Assembly: GCA_032718475.1 (NCBI GenBank)
Contig: JAUCBJ010000449.1
Span: forward strand, 1-63,048
Direction: 5' to 3'
DNA from: Nemertoderma westbladi
Lineage: Eukaryota > Xenacoelomorpha > Nemertodermatida > Nemertodermatidae
Length of the DNA stretch: 63,048 bases
A model generated the notes under the pieces. It made no database searches, was not told where the DNA came from, and saw only the letters and a program-made list of their open reading frames with translations. Position 1 is the stretch's first letter. Each line of letters begins with the position of its first letter. The translations under genes were made by a program, and so were the position numbers. Positions 35,715 to 48,613 of this stretch are shown here, one piece after another.

Positions 35715-38700
35715 GGATGATAGAGGATGTTTTTTAACCGCCGCAAGGCGGAAAAGGGCTTTAGCCCTCACTAACCACTACCACCGCCTCACCCAATTCA
35801 ATAAACGGGGAACTATATACGGAAAAGGGTATACTTGGGCGAGTTAGGGTATAAGGGAGCGCTTAGGGGGGAAGCCGACTATCCCAGTAGGTGGATAGAC
35901 CCCCTATTAACTTTCTAAATTTTGATTTCGAGCGAATCCGACCGACGGTTTTCGAGTTGGGCCCAATGGAACGTTTTAGAAATTTGAATTTCCCGCCAAA
36001 AGCTACAGCCGAGCTACAGCCAAACTGGCTATAGATGGAGACTAGCGGCCAACGGGATCGCGTAGGGGGTATAGATGTTAGTCCAGCTCATTCTTTTTTT
36101 GGAACGACTCGACCTATAGGGGCCGATCGGTAGCTGATCGAACACGATCTTTACGATCTTTGGCGAAATACGACCGGAAGGAGTGGGAATTTGAGAAAAG
36201 TTTGAAAGTAGAAAATGTTCCTCATCCCCGAATTATGCTAGACGGACCCGATAAAAATATGAAAAAAATTAATTCTAGGGGGTCTACGGGGCCAACGAAG
36301 CTTTCCGATTGGACGATATTATTTTCGCCTATTACTACGGGAAGGAACGGTTTTAAGTTAAAACATGTACAAGAGATATGGTCGGGAAGCTCGAGCTCTA
36401 TCCAACGGAAGCGGTCCCGGGATCGTAAATTAAGAAGTTCTCGAGATATAGAGGAAAATTAACGAGTCGTTAAAAAATGCAGCAATTAGCAATTAGCGCT
36501 AATTAAGAGCGAATTAATTAATCGAATCTCGAAATTAACGGTGCCAATCGATGGGAAACAACGAGAGGAGCTCGCCAATTTTTTAAATTTTCAAAAAGAC
36601 CCAGCGGAAGCCGAGATAAATGGATTTTCGTGAAATCGGGGTCCCAACCGCCAAGTCGAATATCAGCATCGAATCGCCACCTTTGGGAAGTAGGCGAAAA
36701 TATACCGAAAAAGCAAAACGAGCGATATTGATTTAAAATTCGAAACTTTTTGGTCGACACGGGCTCGCTAGTGGATGATATACACTATTTTAGTCAATTT
36801 GTCCAAAAGGGTCATTTTTATTATCTTTGATCATGATCTTTATGATCTTTGGCCTAAAGCATGGAATATGAGTATTTTCATATTTTATATTAATTCATAC
36901 ATTGTACGCAAAGTCTATGGGGACATTTCCAGACATACTTTCATATTTATCTTTGAAATTTAAATCATTTGTTCACCCAGCCATGCAATGGCTGGGTGAA
37001 CCACCAAAATATTAAGAGATGAAATCCGCAAAGCCTTTAAATACATTATAGGGTGGTGGGTGGGGCTAGTGGTTAGTGTTTATACATAGTTAGGTAATGA
37101 TTGTATATATAGCGAGTTGTTAAAAAAGGGAATGGATATAACTTTATGTTACAAAAGACTATGAATTTAGATCTATCGAGTTACGAATATACTCTATCGC
37201 CACCTTTTAGCGTAGCGTAGGGGAGGAATACAATTAGTTGGAATCTATGTGTGGGGAATATAGCGGAACAACTATGTACGAGATACTTCTTCGACTTCTA
37301 CAGTAGAACAATTAGTATAGTTCTTTAAACTAATTTTAGAACTCCGTTTACCTACTAAAAAACAAATAAATATAATTAAATTTATAATAATAATAATAAT
37401 AATAACAAGGTCTACTAAAATATACAAGCTATACTGATCAAGAATAAATGATAAAAAAACTATCATCACTGGATGACAGAGGATGTTTTTTAACCGCCGT
37501 AAGGCGGAAAAGGGCTTTAGCCCTCACTAACCGCTACCACCTCCTCACCCAATGCTAAAATCCGGGAATATTGTACCGAAGGGGGTATACTTGGGCGAGT
37601 TAGGGTATAAGGGGGCGCTTAGGGGGGAAGCCGACCATCCCAGTAGGTGGATAGACCCCCTATTAACTTTCTAAATTTTGATTTCGAGCGAATCCGACCG
37701 ACGGTTTTCGAGTTGGGCCCAATGGAACGTTTTAGAAATTTGAATTTCCCGCCAAACGCTACAGCCAAACTGGCAATAGATGGAGACTAGCGGCCAACGG
37801 GATCGCGTAGGGGGTATAGATGTTAGTCCAGCTCATTCTTTTTTTGGAACGACTCGACCTATAGGGGCCGATCGGTAGCTGATCAAACACGATCTTTACG
37901 ATCTTTGGCGAAATACGACCGGAAGGAGTGGGAATTTGGGAAAAGTTTGAAAGTAGAAAATGTTCCTCACCCCCGAATTATGCTAGACGGACCCGATAAA
38001 AATTTGAAAAAAATTAATTCTAGGGGGTCTACGGGGCCAACGAAGCTTTCCGATTGGACGATATTATTTTCGCCTATTACTACGGGAAGGAACGGTTTTA
38101 AGTTAAAACATGTACAAGAGATATGGTCGGGAAGCTCGAGCTCTATCCAACGGAAGCGGTCCCGGGATCGTAAATTAAGAAGTTCTCGAGATATAGAGGA
38201 TAATTAACGAGTCGTTAAAAAATGCAGTAATTAGCAATTAGCGCTAATTAAGAGCGATTTAATTAATCGAATCTCGAAATTAACGGTGCCAATCGATGGC
38301 AAACAACGAGAGGAGCTCGCCAATTTTTTAAATTTTCGAAAAGACCCAGCGGAAGCCGAGATAAATGGATTTTTGTAAAATCGGGGTCCCGACCACCAAG
38401 TCGAATATCAGCGTCGAATCATCACCTTTGGGAAGTAGGCGAAAATATACCGAAAAAGCAAAATGAGCGATATTGATTTAAAATTCGAAACTTTTTGGTC
38501 GATACGGGTTCGCTAGTGGACGATATACACTATTTTAGTCAATTTGCCCAAAAGGGTCATTTTTATGATCTTTGATCATGATCTTTATGATCTTTGGCCT
38601 AAAGCATGGAATATGAGTATTTTCATATTTTATATTAATTAATACATTGTACGCAAAGTCTATGGGGACATTTCCAGACATACTTTCACATTTATCTTTG

Positions 38701-41700
38701 AAATTTAAATCATTTGTTCACCCAGCCATGCAATGGCTGGGTGAACCACCCAAATATTAAGCGATGAAATCCACAAAGCCTTTAAATACATTATAGGGTG
38801 GTGGGTGGGGCTAGTGGTTAGTGTTTATACATAGTTAGGTAATGATTGTATGTATATATAGCAATTTGTTAAAAAAGGGAATGGATATAACTTTATGTTA
38901 CATAAGACAGTAAATTTCAATATTCCAATTTACGAATACACACTATAGCCACCTTTTAGGGTAGGGGAGAATACAACTGGTTATAGCGGAATAACTATGT
39001 ACGAGATACTTCTCTGACTTCTACAGTAGAACAATTACAGTACTATAGCTCTTTAAACTAATTCTAGAACTCCGTTTACCTACAAAAAAACAAATAAATA
39101 TAATTAAATTTATAATAATAATAATAATAATAACAAGGTCTACTAAAATATACACAAGCTATACTGATCAAGAATAAATGATAAAAAAACTCACATCACT
39201 GGATGACAGAGGATGTTTTTTAACCGCCGTAAGGCGGAAAAGGGCTTTAGCCCTCACTAACCGCTACCACCTCCTCACCCAATGCTAAAATCCGGGAATA
39301 TTGTACCGAAGGGGGTATACTTGGGCGAGTTAGGGTATAAGGGGGCGCTTAGGGGGGAAGCCGACCATCCCAGTAGGTGGATAGACCCCCTATTAACTTT
39401 CTAAATTTTGATTTCGAGCGAATCCGACCGACGGTTTTCGAGTTGGGCCCAATGGAACGTTTTAGAAATTTGAATTTCCCGCCAAACGCTACAGCCAAAC
39501 TGGCAATAGATGGAGACTAGCGGCCAACGGGATCGCGTAGGGGGTATAGATGTTAGTCCAGCTCATTCTTTTTTTGGAACGACTCGACCTATAGGGGCCG
39601 ATCGGTAGCTGATCAAACACGATCTTTACGATCTTTGGCGAAATACGACCGGAAGGAGTGGGAATTTGGGAAAAGTTTGAAAGTAGAAAATGTTCCTCAC
39701 CCCCGAATTATGCTAGACGGACCCGATAAAAATTTGAAAAAAATTAATTCTAGGGGGTCTACGGGGCCAACGAAGCTTTCCGATTGGACGATATTATTTT
39801 CGCCTATTACTACGGGAAGGAACGGTTTTAAGTTAAAACATGTACAAGAGATATGGTCGGGAAGCTCGAGCTCTATCCAACGGAAGCGGTCCCGGGATCG
39901 TAAATTAAGAAGTTCTCGAGATATAGAGGATAATTAACGAGTCGTTAAAAAATGCAGTAATTAGCAATTAGCGCTAATTAAGAGCGATTTAATTAATCGA
40001 ATCTCGAAATTAACGGTGCCAATCGATGGCAAACAACGAGAGGAGCTCGCCAATTTTTTAAATTTTCGAAAAGACCCAGCGGAAGCCGAGATAAATGGAT
40101 TTTTGTAAAATCGGGGTCCCGACCACCAAGTCGAATATCAGCGTCGAATCATCACCTTTGGGAAGTAGGCGAAAATATACCGAAAAAGCAAAATGAGCGA
40201 TATTGATTTAAAATTCGAAACTTTTTGGTCGATACGGGTTCGCTAGTGGACGATATACACTATTTTAGTCAATTTGCCCAAAAGGGTCATTTTTATGATC
40301 TTTGATCATGATCTTTATGATCTTTGGCCTAAAGCATGGAATATGAGTATTTTCATATTTTATATTAATTAATACATTGTACGCAAAGTCTATGGGGACA
40401 TTTCCAGACATACTTTCACATTTATCTTTGAAATTTAAATCATTTGTTCACCCAGCCATGCAATGGCTGGGTGAACCACCCAAATATTAAGCGATGAAAT
40501 CCACAAAGCCTTTAAATACATTATAGGGTGGTGGGTGGGGCTAGTGGTTAGTGTTTATACATAGTTAGGTAATGATTGTATGTATATATAGCAATTTGTT
40601 AAAAAAGGGAATGGATATAACTTTATGTTACATAAGACAGTAAATTTCAATATTCCAATTTACGAATACACACTATAGCCACCTTTTAGGGTAGGGGAGA
40701 ATACAACTGGTTATAGCGGAATAACTATGTACGAGATACTTCTCTGACTTCTACAGTAGAACAATTACAGTACTATAGCTCTTTAAACTAATTCTAGAAC
40801 TCCGTTTACCTACAAAAAAACAAATAAATATAATTAAATTTATAATAATAATAATAATAATAACAAGGTCTACTAAAATATACACAAGCTATACTGATCA
40901 AGAATAAATGATAAAAAAACTCACATCACTGGATGATAGAGGATGTTTTTTAACCGCCGCAAGGCGGAAAAGGGCTTTAGCCCTCACTAACCACTACCAC
41001 CGCCTCACCCAATTCAATAAACGGGGAACTATATACGGAAAAGGGTATACTTGGGCGAGTTAGGGTATAAGGGAGCGCTTAGGGGGGAAGCCGACTATCC
41101 CAGTAGGTGGATAGACCCCCTATTAACTTTCTAAATTTTGATTTCGAGCGAATCCGACCGACGGTTTTCGAGTTGGGCCCAATGGAACGTTTTAGAAATT
41201 TGAATTTCCCGCCAAAAGCTACAGCCGAGCTACAGCCAAACTGGCTATAGATGGAGACTAGCGGCCAACGGGATCGCGTAGGGGGTATAGATGTTAGTCC
41301 AGCTCATTCTTTTTTTGGAACGACTCGACCTATAGGGGCCGATCGGTAGCTGATCGAACACGATCTTTACGATCTTTGGCGAAATACGACCGGAAGGAGT
41401 GGGAATTTGAGAAAAGTTTGAAAGTAGAAAATGTTCCTCATCCCCGAATTATGCTAGACGGACCCGATAAAAATATGAAAAAAATTAATTCTAGGGGGTC
41501 TACGGGGCCAACGAAGCTTTCCGATTGGACGATATTATTTTCGCCTATTACTACGGGAAGGAACGGTTTTAAGTTAAAACATGTACAAGAGATATGGTCG
41601 GGAAGCTCGAGCTCTATCCAACGGAAGCGGTCCCGGGATCGTAAATTAAGAAGTTCTCGAGATATAGAGGAAAATTAACGAGTCGTTAAAAAATGCAGCA

Positions 41701-44439
41701 ATTAGCAATTAGCGCTAATTAAGAGCGAATTAATTAATCGAATCTCGAAATTAACGGTGCCAATCGATGGGAAACAACGAGAGGAGCTCGCCAATTTTTT
41801 AAATTTTCAAAAAGACCCAGCGGAAGCCGAGATAAATGGATTTTCGTGAAATCGGGGTCCCAACCGCCAAGTCGAATATCAGCATCGAATCGCCACCTTT
41901 GGGAAGTAGGCGAAAATATACCGAAAAAGCAAAACGAGCGATATTGATTTAAAATTCGAAACTTTTTGGTCGACACGGGCTCGCTAGTGGATGATATACA
42001 CTATTTTAGTCAATTTGTCCAAAAGGGTCATTTTTATTATCTTTGATCATGATCTTTATGATCTTTGGCCTAAAGCATGGAATATGAGTATTTTCATATT
42101 TTATATTAATTCATACATTGTACGCAAAGTCTATGGGGACATTTCCAGACATACTTTCATATTTATCTTTGAAATTTAAATCATTTGTTCACCCAGCCAT
42201 GCAATGGCTGGGTGAACCACCAAAATATTAAGAGATGAAATCCGCAAAGCCTTTAAATACATTATAGGGTGGTGGGTGGGGCTAGTGGTTAGTGTTTATA
42301 CATAGTTAGGTAATGATTGTATATATAGCGAGTTGTTAAAAAAGGGAATGGATATAACTTTATGTTACAAAAGACTATGAATTTAGATCTATCGAGTTAC
42401 GAATATACTCTATCGCCACCTTTTAGCGTAGCGTAGGGGAGGAATACAATTAGTTGGAATCTATGTGTGGGGAATATAGCGGAACAACTATGTACGAGAT
42501 ACTTCTTCGACTTCTACAGTAGAACAATTAGTATAGTTCTTTAAACTAATTTTAGAACTCCGTTTACCTACTAAAAAACAAATAAATATAATTAAATTTA
42601 TAATAATAATAATAATAATAACAAGGTCTACTAAAATATACAAGCTATACTGATCAAGAATAAATGATAAAAAAACGATATCACTGGATGACAGAGGATG
42701 TTTTTTAACCGCCGTAAGGCGGAAAAGGGCTTTAGCCCTCACTAACCACTACCACCTCCTCACCCAATGCTAAAATCCGGGAATATTGTACCGAAAGGGG
42801 GTATACTTGGGCGAGTTAGGGTATAAGGGGGCGCTTAGGGGGGAAGCCGACCATCCCAGTAGGTGGATAGACCCCCTATTAACTTTCTAAATTTTGATTT
42901 CGAGCGAATCCGACCGACGGTTTTCGAGTTGGGCCCAATGGAACGTTTTAGAAATTTGAATTTCCCGCCAAACGCTACAGCCAAACTGGCAATAGATGGA
43001 GACTAGCGGCCAACGGGATCGCGTAGGGGGTATAGATGTTAGTCCAGCTCATTCTTTTTTTGGAACGACTCGACCTATAGGGGCCGATCGGTAGCTGATC
43101 GAACACGATCTTTACGATCTTTGGCGAAATACGACCGGAAGGAGTGGGAATTTGGGAAAAGTTTGAAAGTAGAAAATGTTCCTCACCCCCGAATTATGCT
43201 AGACGGACCCGATAAAAATTTGAAAAAAATTAATTCTAGGGGGTCTACGGGGCCAACGAAGCTTTCCGATTGGACGATATTATTTTCGCCTATTACTACG
43301 GGAAGGAACGGTTTTAAGTTAAAACATGTACAAGAGATATGGTCGGGAAGCTCGAGCTCTATCCAACGGAAGCGGTCCCGGGATCGTAAATTAAGAAGTT
43401 CTCGAGATATAGAGGAAAATTAACGAGTCGTTAAAAAATGCAGTAATTAGCAATTAGCGCTAATTAAGAGCGAATTAATTAATCGAATCTCGAAATTAAC
43501 GGTGCCAATCGATGGGAAACAACGAGAGGAGCTCGCCAATTTTTTAAATTTTCGAAAAGACCCAGCGGAAGCCGAGATAAATGGATTTTCGTAAAATCGG
43601 GGTCCCGACCACCAAGTCGAATATCGGAGGCGAATCACCACCTTTGGGAAATAGGCGAAAATATACCGAAAAAGCAAAACGAGCGATATTGATTTAAAAT
43701 TCGAAACTTTTTGGTCGATACGGGTTCGCTAGTGGACGATATACACTATTTTAGTCAATTTATCCAAAAGGGTCATTTTTATGATCTTTGATCATGGTCT
43801 TTATGATCTTTGGCCTAAAGCATGGAATATGAGTATTTTCCTATTTTATATTAATTCATACATTGTAAGCAAAGTCTATGGGGACATTTCCAGACATACA
43901 TTCACATTTATCTTTGAAATTTTAATCATTTGTTCACCCAGCCATGCAATGGCTGGGTGAACCACCAAAATATTAAGCGATGAAATCCGCAAAGCCTTTA
44001 AATACATTATAGGGTGGTGGGTGGGGCTAGTGGTTAGTGTTTATACATAGTTAGGTAATGATTGTATATATAGCGAGTTGTTAAAACAGGGAATGAATAT
44101 AACTTTATGTTACATAAGACAGTAAATTTCGATATTCCGATTTACAAATACACACTATCGCCACCTTTTAGGGTAGGGGAGAATACAACTGGTTATAGCG
44201 GAATAACTATGTACGAGATACTTCTTCGACTTCTACATTAGAACAATTATAGTACAGTACTATAGCTCTTTAAACTAATTCTAGAACTCCGTTTACCTAC
44301 TAAAAAACAAATAAATATAATTAAATTTATAATAATAATAATAATAATAACAAGGTCTACTAAAATATACACAAGCTATACTGATCAAGAATAAATGATA
44401 AAAAAACGATATCACTGGATGACAGAGGTTGTTTTTTAA

Positions 44440-44470
44440 CCGCCGCAAGGCGGAAAAGGGCTTTAGCCCT
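44440..44470 (+). other. Paired hairpins in the satellite head (GNRA loop and GGGC stem)
   Basis: Shown for unit 14. CCGCC-GCAA-GGCGG (44440-44453) is followed by AGGGC-TTTA-GCCCT (44457-44470). Across units the loop is either GCAA or GTAA, both GNRA tetraloops, while the stem stays intact. In unit 16 the outer C-G pair is replaced by T-A (47922 and 47935), a two-sided change that keeps pairing. This pattern is expected for a structured RNA, although a single covariation is weak evidence. Confidence 0.6.
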
Positions 44471-44539
44471 CACTAACAACTATGATCTCCTCACCCAATA
44501 CTAATAATCCGGGAATGTTGAGCAGAAAAGGGTATAGTT

Positions 44540-44574
44540 GGGCGAGTTAGGGTATAAGGGGGCGCTTAGGGGGG
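44540..44574 (+). other. Potential G-quadruplex with TTAGGG words in each satellite unit
   Basis: Unit 14 shown: GGG, 7-nt loop, GGG, 5-nt loop, GGGGG, 6-nt loop, GGGGGG. This meets the common G3+N1-7 rule and includes TTAGGG twice. Nearly all units keep it. Unit 16 loses part of the first G-run (GGTCGAG), and units 9 and 12 have GGGAG in the third run. Confidence 0.7.
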
Positions 44575-44837
44575 AAGCCGACCATCCCAGTAGGTGGATA
44601 GACCCCCTATTAACTTTCTAAATTTTGATTTCGAGCGAATCCGACCGACGGTTTTCGAGTTGGGCCCAATGGAACGTTTTAGAAATTTGAATTTCCCGCC
44701 AAACGCTACAGCCAAACTGGCTATAGATGGAGACTAGCGGCCAACGGGATCGCGTAGGGGGTATAGATGTTAGTCCAGCTCATTCTTTTTTTGGAACGAC
44801 TCGACCTATAGGGGCCGATCGGTAGCTGATCGAACAC

Positions 44838-44856
44838 GATCTTTACGATCTTTGGC
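44838..44856 (+). repeat. GATCTTTAYGATCTTTGGC, first copy within the unit
   Basis: The 19-bp word with C at the Y position, lying across the start of the open frame. The second copy, with T at Y, is at 45527-45545, 689 bp downstream in the same unit. Both copies recur in every complete unit. Confidence 0.7.
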
Positions 44857-45182
44857 GAAATACGACCGGAAGGAGTGGGAATTTGAGAAAAGTTTGAAAG
44901 TAGAAAATGTTCCTCACCCCCGAATTATGCTAGACGGACCCGATAAAAATTTGAAAAAAATTAATTCTAGGGGGTCTACGGGGCCAACGAAGCTTTCCGA
45001 TTGGACGATATTATTTTCGCCTATTACTACGGGAAGGAACGGTTTTAAGTTAAAACATGTACAAGAGATATGGTCGGGAAGCTCGAGCTCTATCCAACGG
45101 AAGCGGTCCCGGGATCGTAAATTAAGAAGTTCTCGAGATATAGAGGAAAATTAACGAGTCGTTAAAAAATGCAGTAATTAGC

Positions 45183-45196
45183 AATTAGCGCTAATT
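45183..45196. other. 14-bp perfect palindrome in the satellite core
   Basis: AATTAGCGCTAATT equals its own reverse complement. It lies about 30 bp after the open frame's stop codon and is present in every unit inspected. It is a plausible dimeric protein-binding site; the function is unknown. Confidence 0.6.
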
Positions 45197-45526
45197 AAGA
45201 GCGAATTAATTAATCGAATCTCGAAATTAACGGTGCCAATCGATGGGAAACAACGAGAGGAGCTCGCCAATTTTTTAAATTTTCGAAAAGACCCAGCGGA
45301 AGCCGAGATAAATGGATTTTCGTAAAATCGGGGTCCCGACCACCAAGTCGAATATCGGAGTCGAATCGCCACCTTTGGGAAATAGGCGAAAATATACCGA
45401 AAAAGCAAAACGAGCGATATTGATTTAAAATTCGAAACTTTTTGGTCGATACGGGTTCGCTAGTGGACGATATACACTATTTTAGTCAATTTATCCAAAA
45501 GGGTCATTTTTATGATCTTTGATCAT

Positions 45527-45545
45527 GATCTTTATGATCTTTGGC
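45527..45545 (+). repeat. GATCTTTAYGATCTTTGGC, second copy within the unit
   Basis: Embedded in a GATC-rich run (GATCTTTGATCATGATC) containing the 10-bp palindrome GATCATGATC. Some units carry single changes here (GGTCTTT after 43797 and 55985, TTATC near 36820). Confidence 0.7.
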
Positions 45546-45663
45546 CTAAAGCATGGAATATGAGTATTTTCCTATTTTATATTAATTCATACATTGTAAG
45601 CAAAGTCTATGGGGACATTTCCAGACATACATTCACATTTATCTTTGAAATTTTAATCATTTG

Positions 45664-45692
45664 TTCACCCAGCCATGCAATGGCTGGGTGAA
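45664..45692. other. Invariant 13-bp stem hairpin in the satellite tail
   Basis: TTCACCCAGCCAT - GCA - ATGGCTGGGTGAA: perfect arms and a 3-nt loop. I found it unchanged in all 23 complete units although the surrounding tail varies freely. A GC-rich stem with a GCA loop is very stable in single-stranded DNA as well as RNA. Possible roles are transcript 3' end formation, a cruciform or protein site, or a relic of element replication. Confidence 0.75.
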
Positions 45693-47813
45693 CCACCAAA
45701 ATATTAAGCGATGAAATCCGCAAAGCCTTTAAATACATTATAGGGTGGTGGGTGGGGCTAGTGGTTAGTGTTTATACATAGTTAGGTAATGATTGTATAT
45801 ATAGCGAGTTGTTAAAAAAGGGAATGGATATAACTTTATGTTACATAAGACAGTAAATTTCGATATTCCGATTTACAAATACACACTATCGCCACCTTTT
45901 AGGGTAGGGGAGAATACAACTGGTTATAGCGGAATAACTATGTACGAGATACTTCTTCGACTTCTACATTAGAACAATTACAGTACTATAGCTCTTTAAA
46001 CTAATTCTAGAACTCCGTTTACCTACTAAAAAACAAATAAATATAATTAAATTTATAATAATAATAATAATAATAACAAGGTCTACTAAAATATACACAA
46101 GCTATACTGATCAAGAATAAATGATAAAAAAACTATATCACTGGATGATAGAGGATGTTTTTTAACCGCCGTAAGGCGGAAAAGGGCTTTAGCCCTCACT
46201 AACCGCTACCACCTCCTCACCCAATGCTAAAATCCGGGAATATTGTACCGAAGGGGGTATACTTGGGCGAGTTAGGGTATAAGGGGGCGCTTAGGGGGGA
46301 AGCCGACCATCCCAGTAGGTGGATAGACCCCCTATTAACTTTCTAAATTTTGATTTCGAGCGAATCCGACCGACGGTTTTCGAGTTGGGCCCAATGGAAC
46401 GTTTTAGAAATTTGAATTTCCCGCCAAACGCTACAGCCAAACTGGCAATAGATGGAGACTAGCGGCCAACGGGATCGCGTAGGGGGTATAGATGTTAGTC
46501 CAGCTCATTCTTTTTTTGGAACGACTCGACCTATAGGGGCCGATCGGTAGCTGATCGAACACGATCTTTACGATCTTTGGCGAAATACGACCGGAAGGAG
46601 TGGGAATTTGGGAAAAGTTTGAAAGTAGAAAATGTTCCTCACCCCCGAATTATGCTAGACGGACCCGATAAAAATTTGAAAAAAATTAATTCTAGGGGGT
46701 CTACGGGGCCAACGAAGCTTTCCGATTGGACGATATTATTTTCGCCTATTACTACGGGAAGGAACGGTTTTAAGTTAAAACATGTACAAGAGATATGGTC
46801 GGGAAGCTCGAGCTCTATCCAACGGAAGCGGTCCCGGGATCGTAAATTAACAAGTTCTAGAGATATAGAGGAAAATTAACGAGTCGTTAAAAAATGCAGT
46901 AATTAGCAATTAGCGCTAATTAAGAGCGAATTAATTAATCGAATCTCGAAATTAACGGTGCCAATCGATGGGAAACAACGAGAGGAGCTCGCCAATTTTT
47001 TAAATTTTCGAAAAGACCCAGCGGAAGCCGAGATAAATGGATTTTCGTAAAATCGGGGTCCCGACCACCAAGTCGAATATCGGAGGCGAATCACCACCTT
47101 TGGGAAATAGGCGAAAATATACCGAAAAAGCAAAACGAGCGATATTGATTTAAAATTCGAAACTTTTTGGTCGATATGGGTTCGCTAGTAGACGATATAC
47201 ACTATTTTAGTCAATTTATCCAAAAGGGTCATTTTTATGATATTTGATCATGATCTTTATGATCTTTGGCCTAAAGCATGGAATAAGAGTATTTTTATAT
47301 TAAATTGTAATTCGTACATTATAAGCAAAGTCTATGGGGACATTGTCAGACATACTTTAAAATTTATCTTTGAAATTTAAATCATTTGTTCACCCAGCCA
47401 TGCAATGGCTGGGTGAACCACCAAAATATTAAGAGATGAAATCCGCAAAGCCTTTAAATACATTATAGGGTGGTGGGCGGGGCTAGTGGTTAGTGTTTAT
47501 ACATAGTTAGTTAATGATTGTATATGATTGTATATGTATATGATTGTATATATAGCGAGTTGTTAAAAAAGGGAATGGATATAACTATATGTTACAAAAG
47601 ACTATGAATTTAGATCTATCGAGTTACGAATATACACTATCGCCACCTTTTAGCGTAGCGTAGGGGAGGAATACAATTAGTTGGAATCTATGTATGGGGA
47701 ATATAGCGGAACAACTATGTACGAGATACTTCTTCGACTAATAGAACAATAACTATAGCTCTTTAAACTAATTCTAGAACTACATTTACCTACTAAAAAA
47801 ACAATTAAATATA

Positions 47814-47845
<32 letters not shown>

Positions 47846-48343
47846 AAATTAATAATACTAATTAATGAAAAATAAATGATAAAAAAACTATCATCACTGG
47901 ATGATAGAGGATGTTTTTTAATCGCCGCAAGGCGAAAAAGGGCTTTAGCCCTCACTAACCACTACCACCTCCTCACCCAATGCTATAAATCCGGGAATAT
48001 TGAAGAAAGGGGGTATACTTGGTCGAGTTAGGGTATAAGGGGGCTCTTAGGGGGGAAGCCGACCATCCCAGTAGGTGGATAGACCCCCTATTAACTTTCT
48101 AAATTTTGATTTCGAGCGAATCCGACCGACGGTTTTCGAGTTGGGCCCAATGGAACGTTTTAGAAATTTGAATTTCCCGCCAAACGCTATGGCCAAGCTA
48201 CAGCCAAACTGGCAATAGATGGAGACTAGCGGCCAACGGGATCGCGTAGGGGGTATAGATGTTAGTCCAGCTCATTCTTTTTTTGGAACGACTCGACCTA
48301 TAGGGGCCGATCGGTAGCTGATCGAACACGATCTTTACGATCT

Positions 48344-48613
48344 TTGGCGAAATACGACCGGAAGGAGTGGGAATTTGGGAAAAGTTTGAAAGTAGAAAAT
48401 GTTCCTCACCCCCGAATTATGCTAGACGGACCCGATAAAAATTTGAAAAAAATTAATTCTAGGGGGTCTACGGGGCCAACGAAGCTTTCCGATTGGACGA
48501 TATTATTTTCGCCTATTACTACGGGAAGGAACGGTTTTAAGTTAAAACATGTACAAGAGATATGGTCGGGAAGCTCGAGCTCTATCCAACGGAAGCGGTC
48601 CCGGAATCTGTAA
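48344..48613 (+). pseudogene. Satellite unit 16: frame shifted near its end
   Basis: CCCGGGATCGTAAA in other units reads CCCGGAATCTGTAAA here, an inserted T plus a substitution. This brings an early stop and loses the last 11 or so codons. The same unit carries the compensatory hairpin change described at 47922-47935. Confidence 0.4.

Noticed and set aside
44540-44574. Interstitial telomere
   Set aside because: TTAGGG occurs twice per unit but never in tandem; it is part of a G-rich motif.
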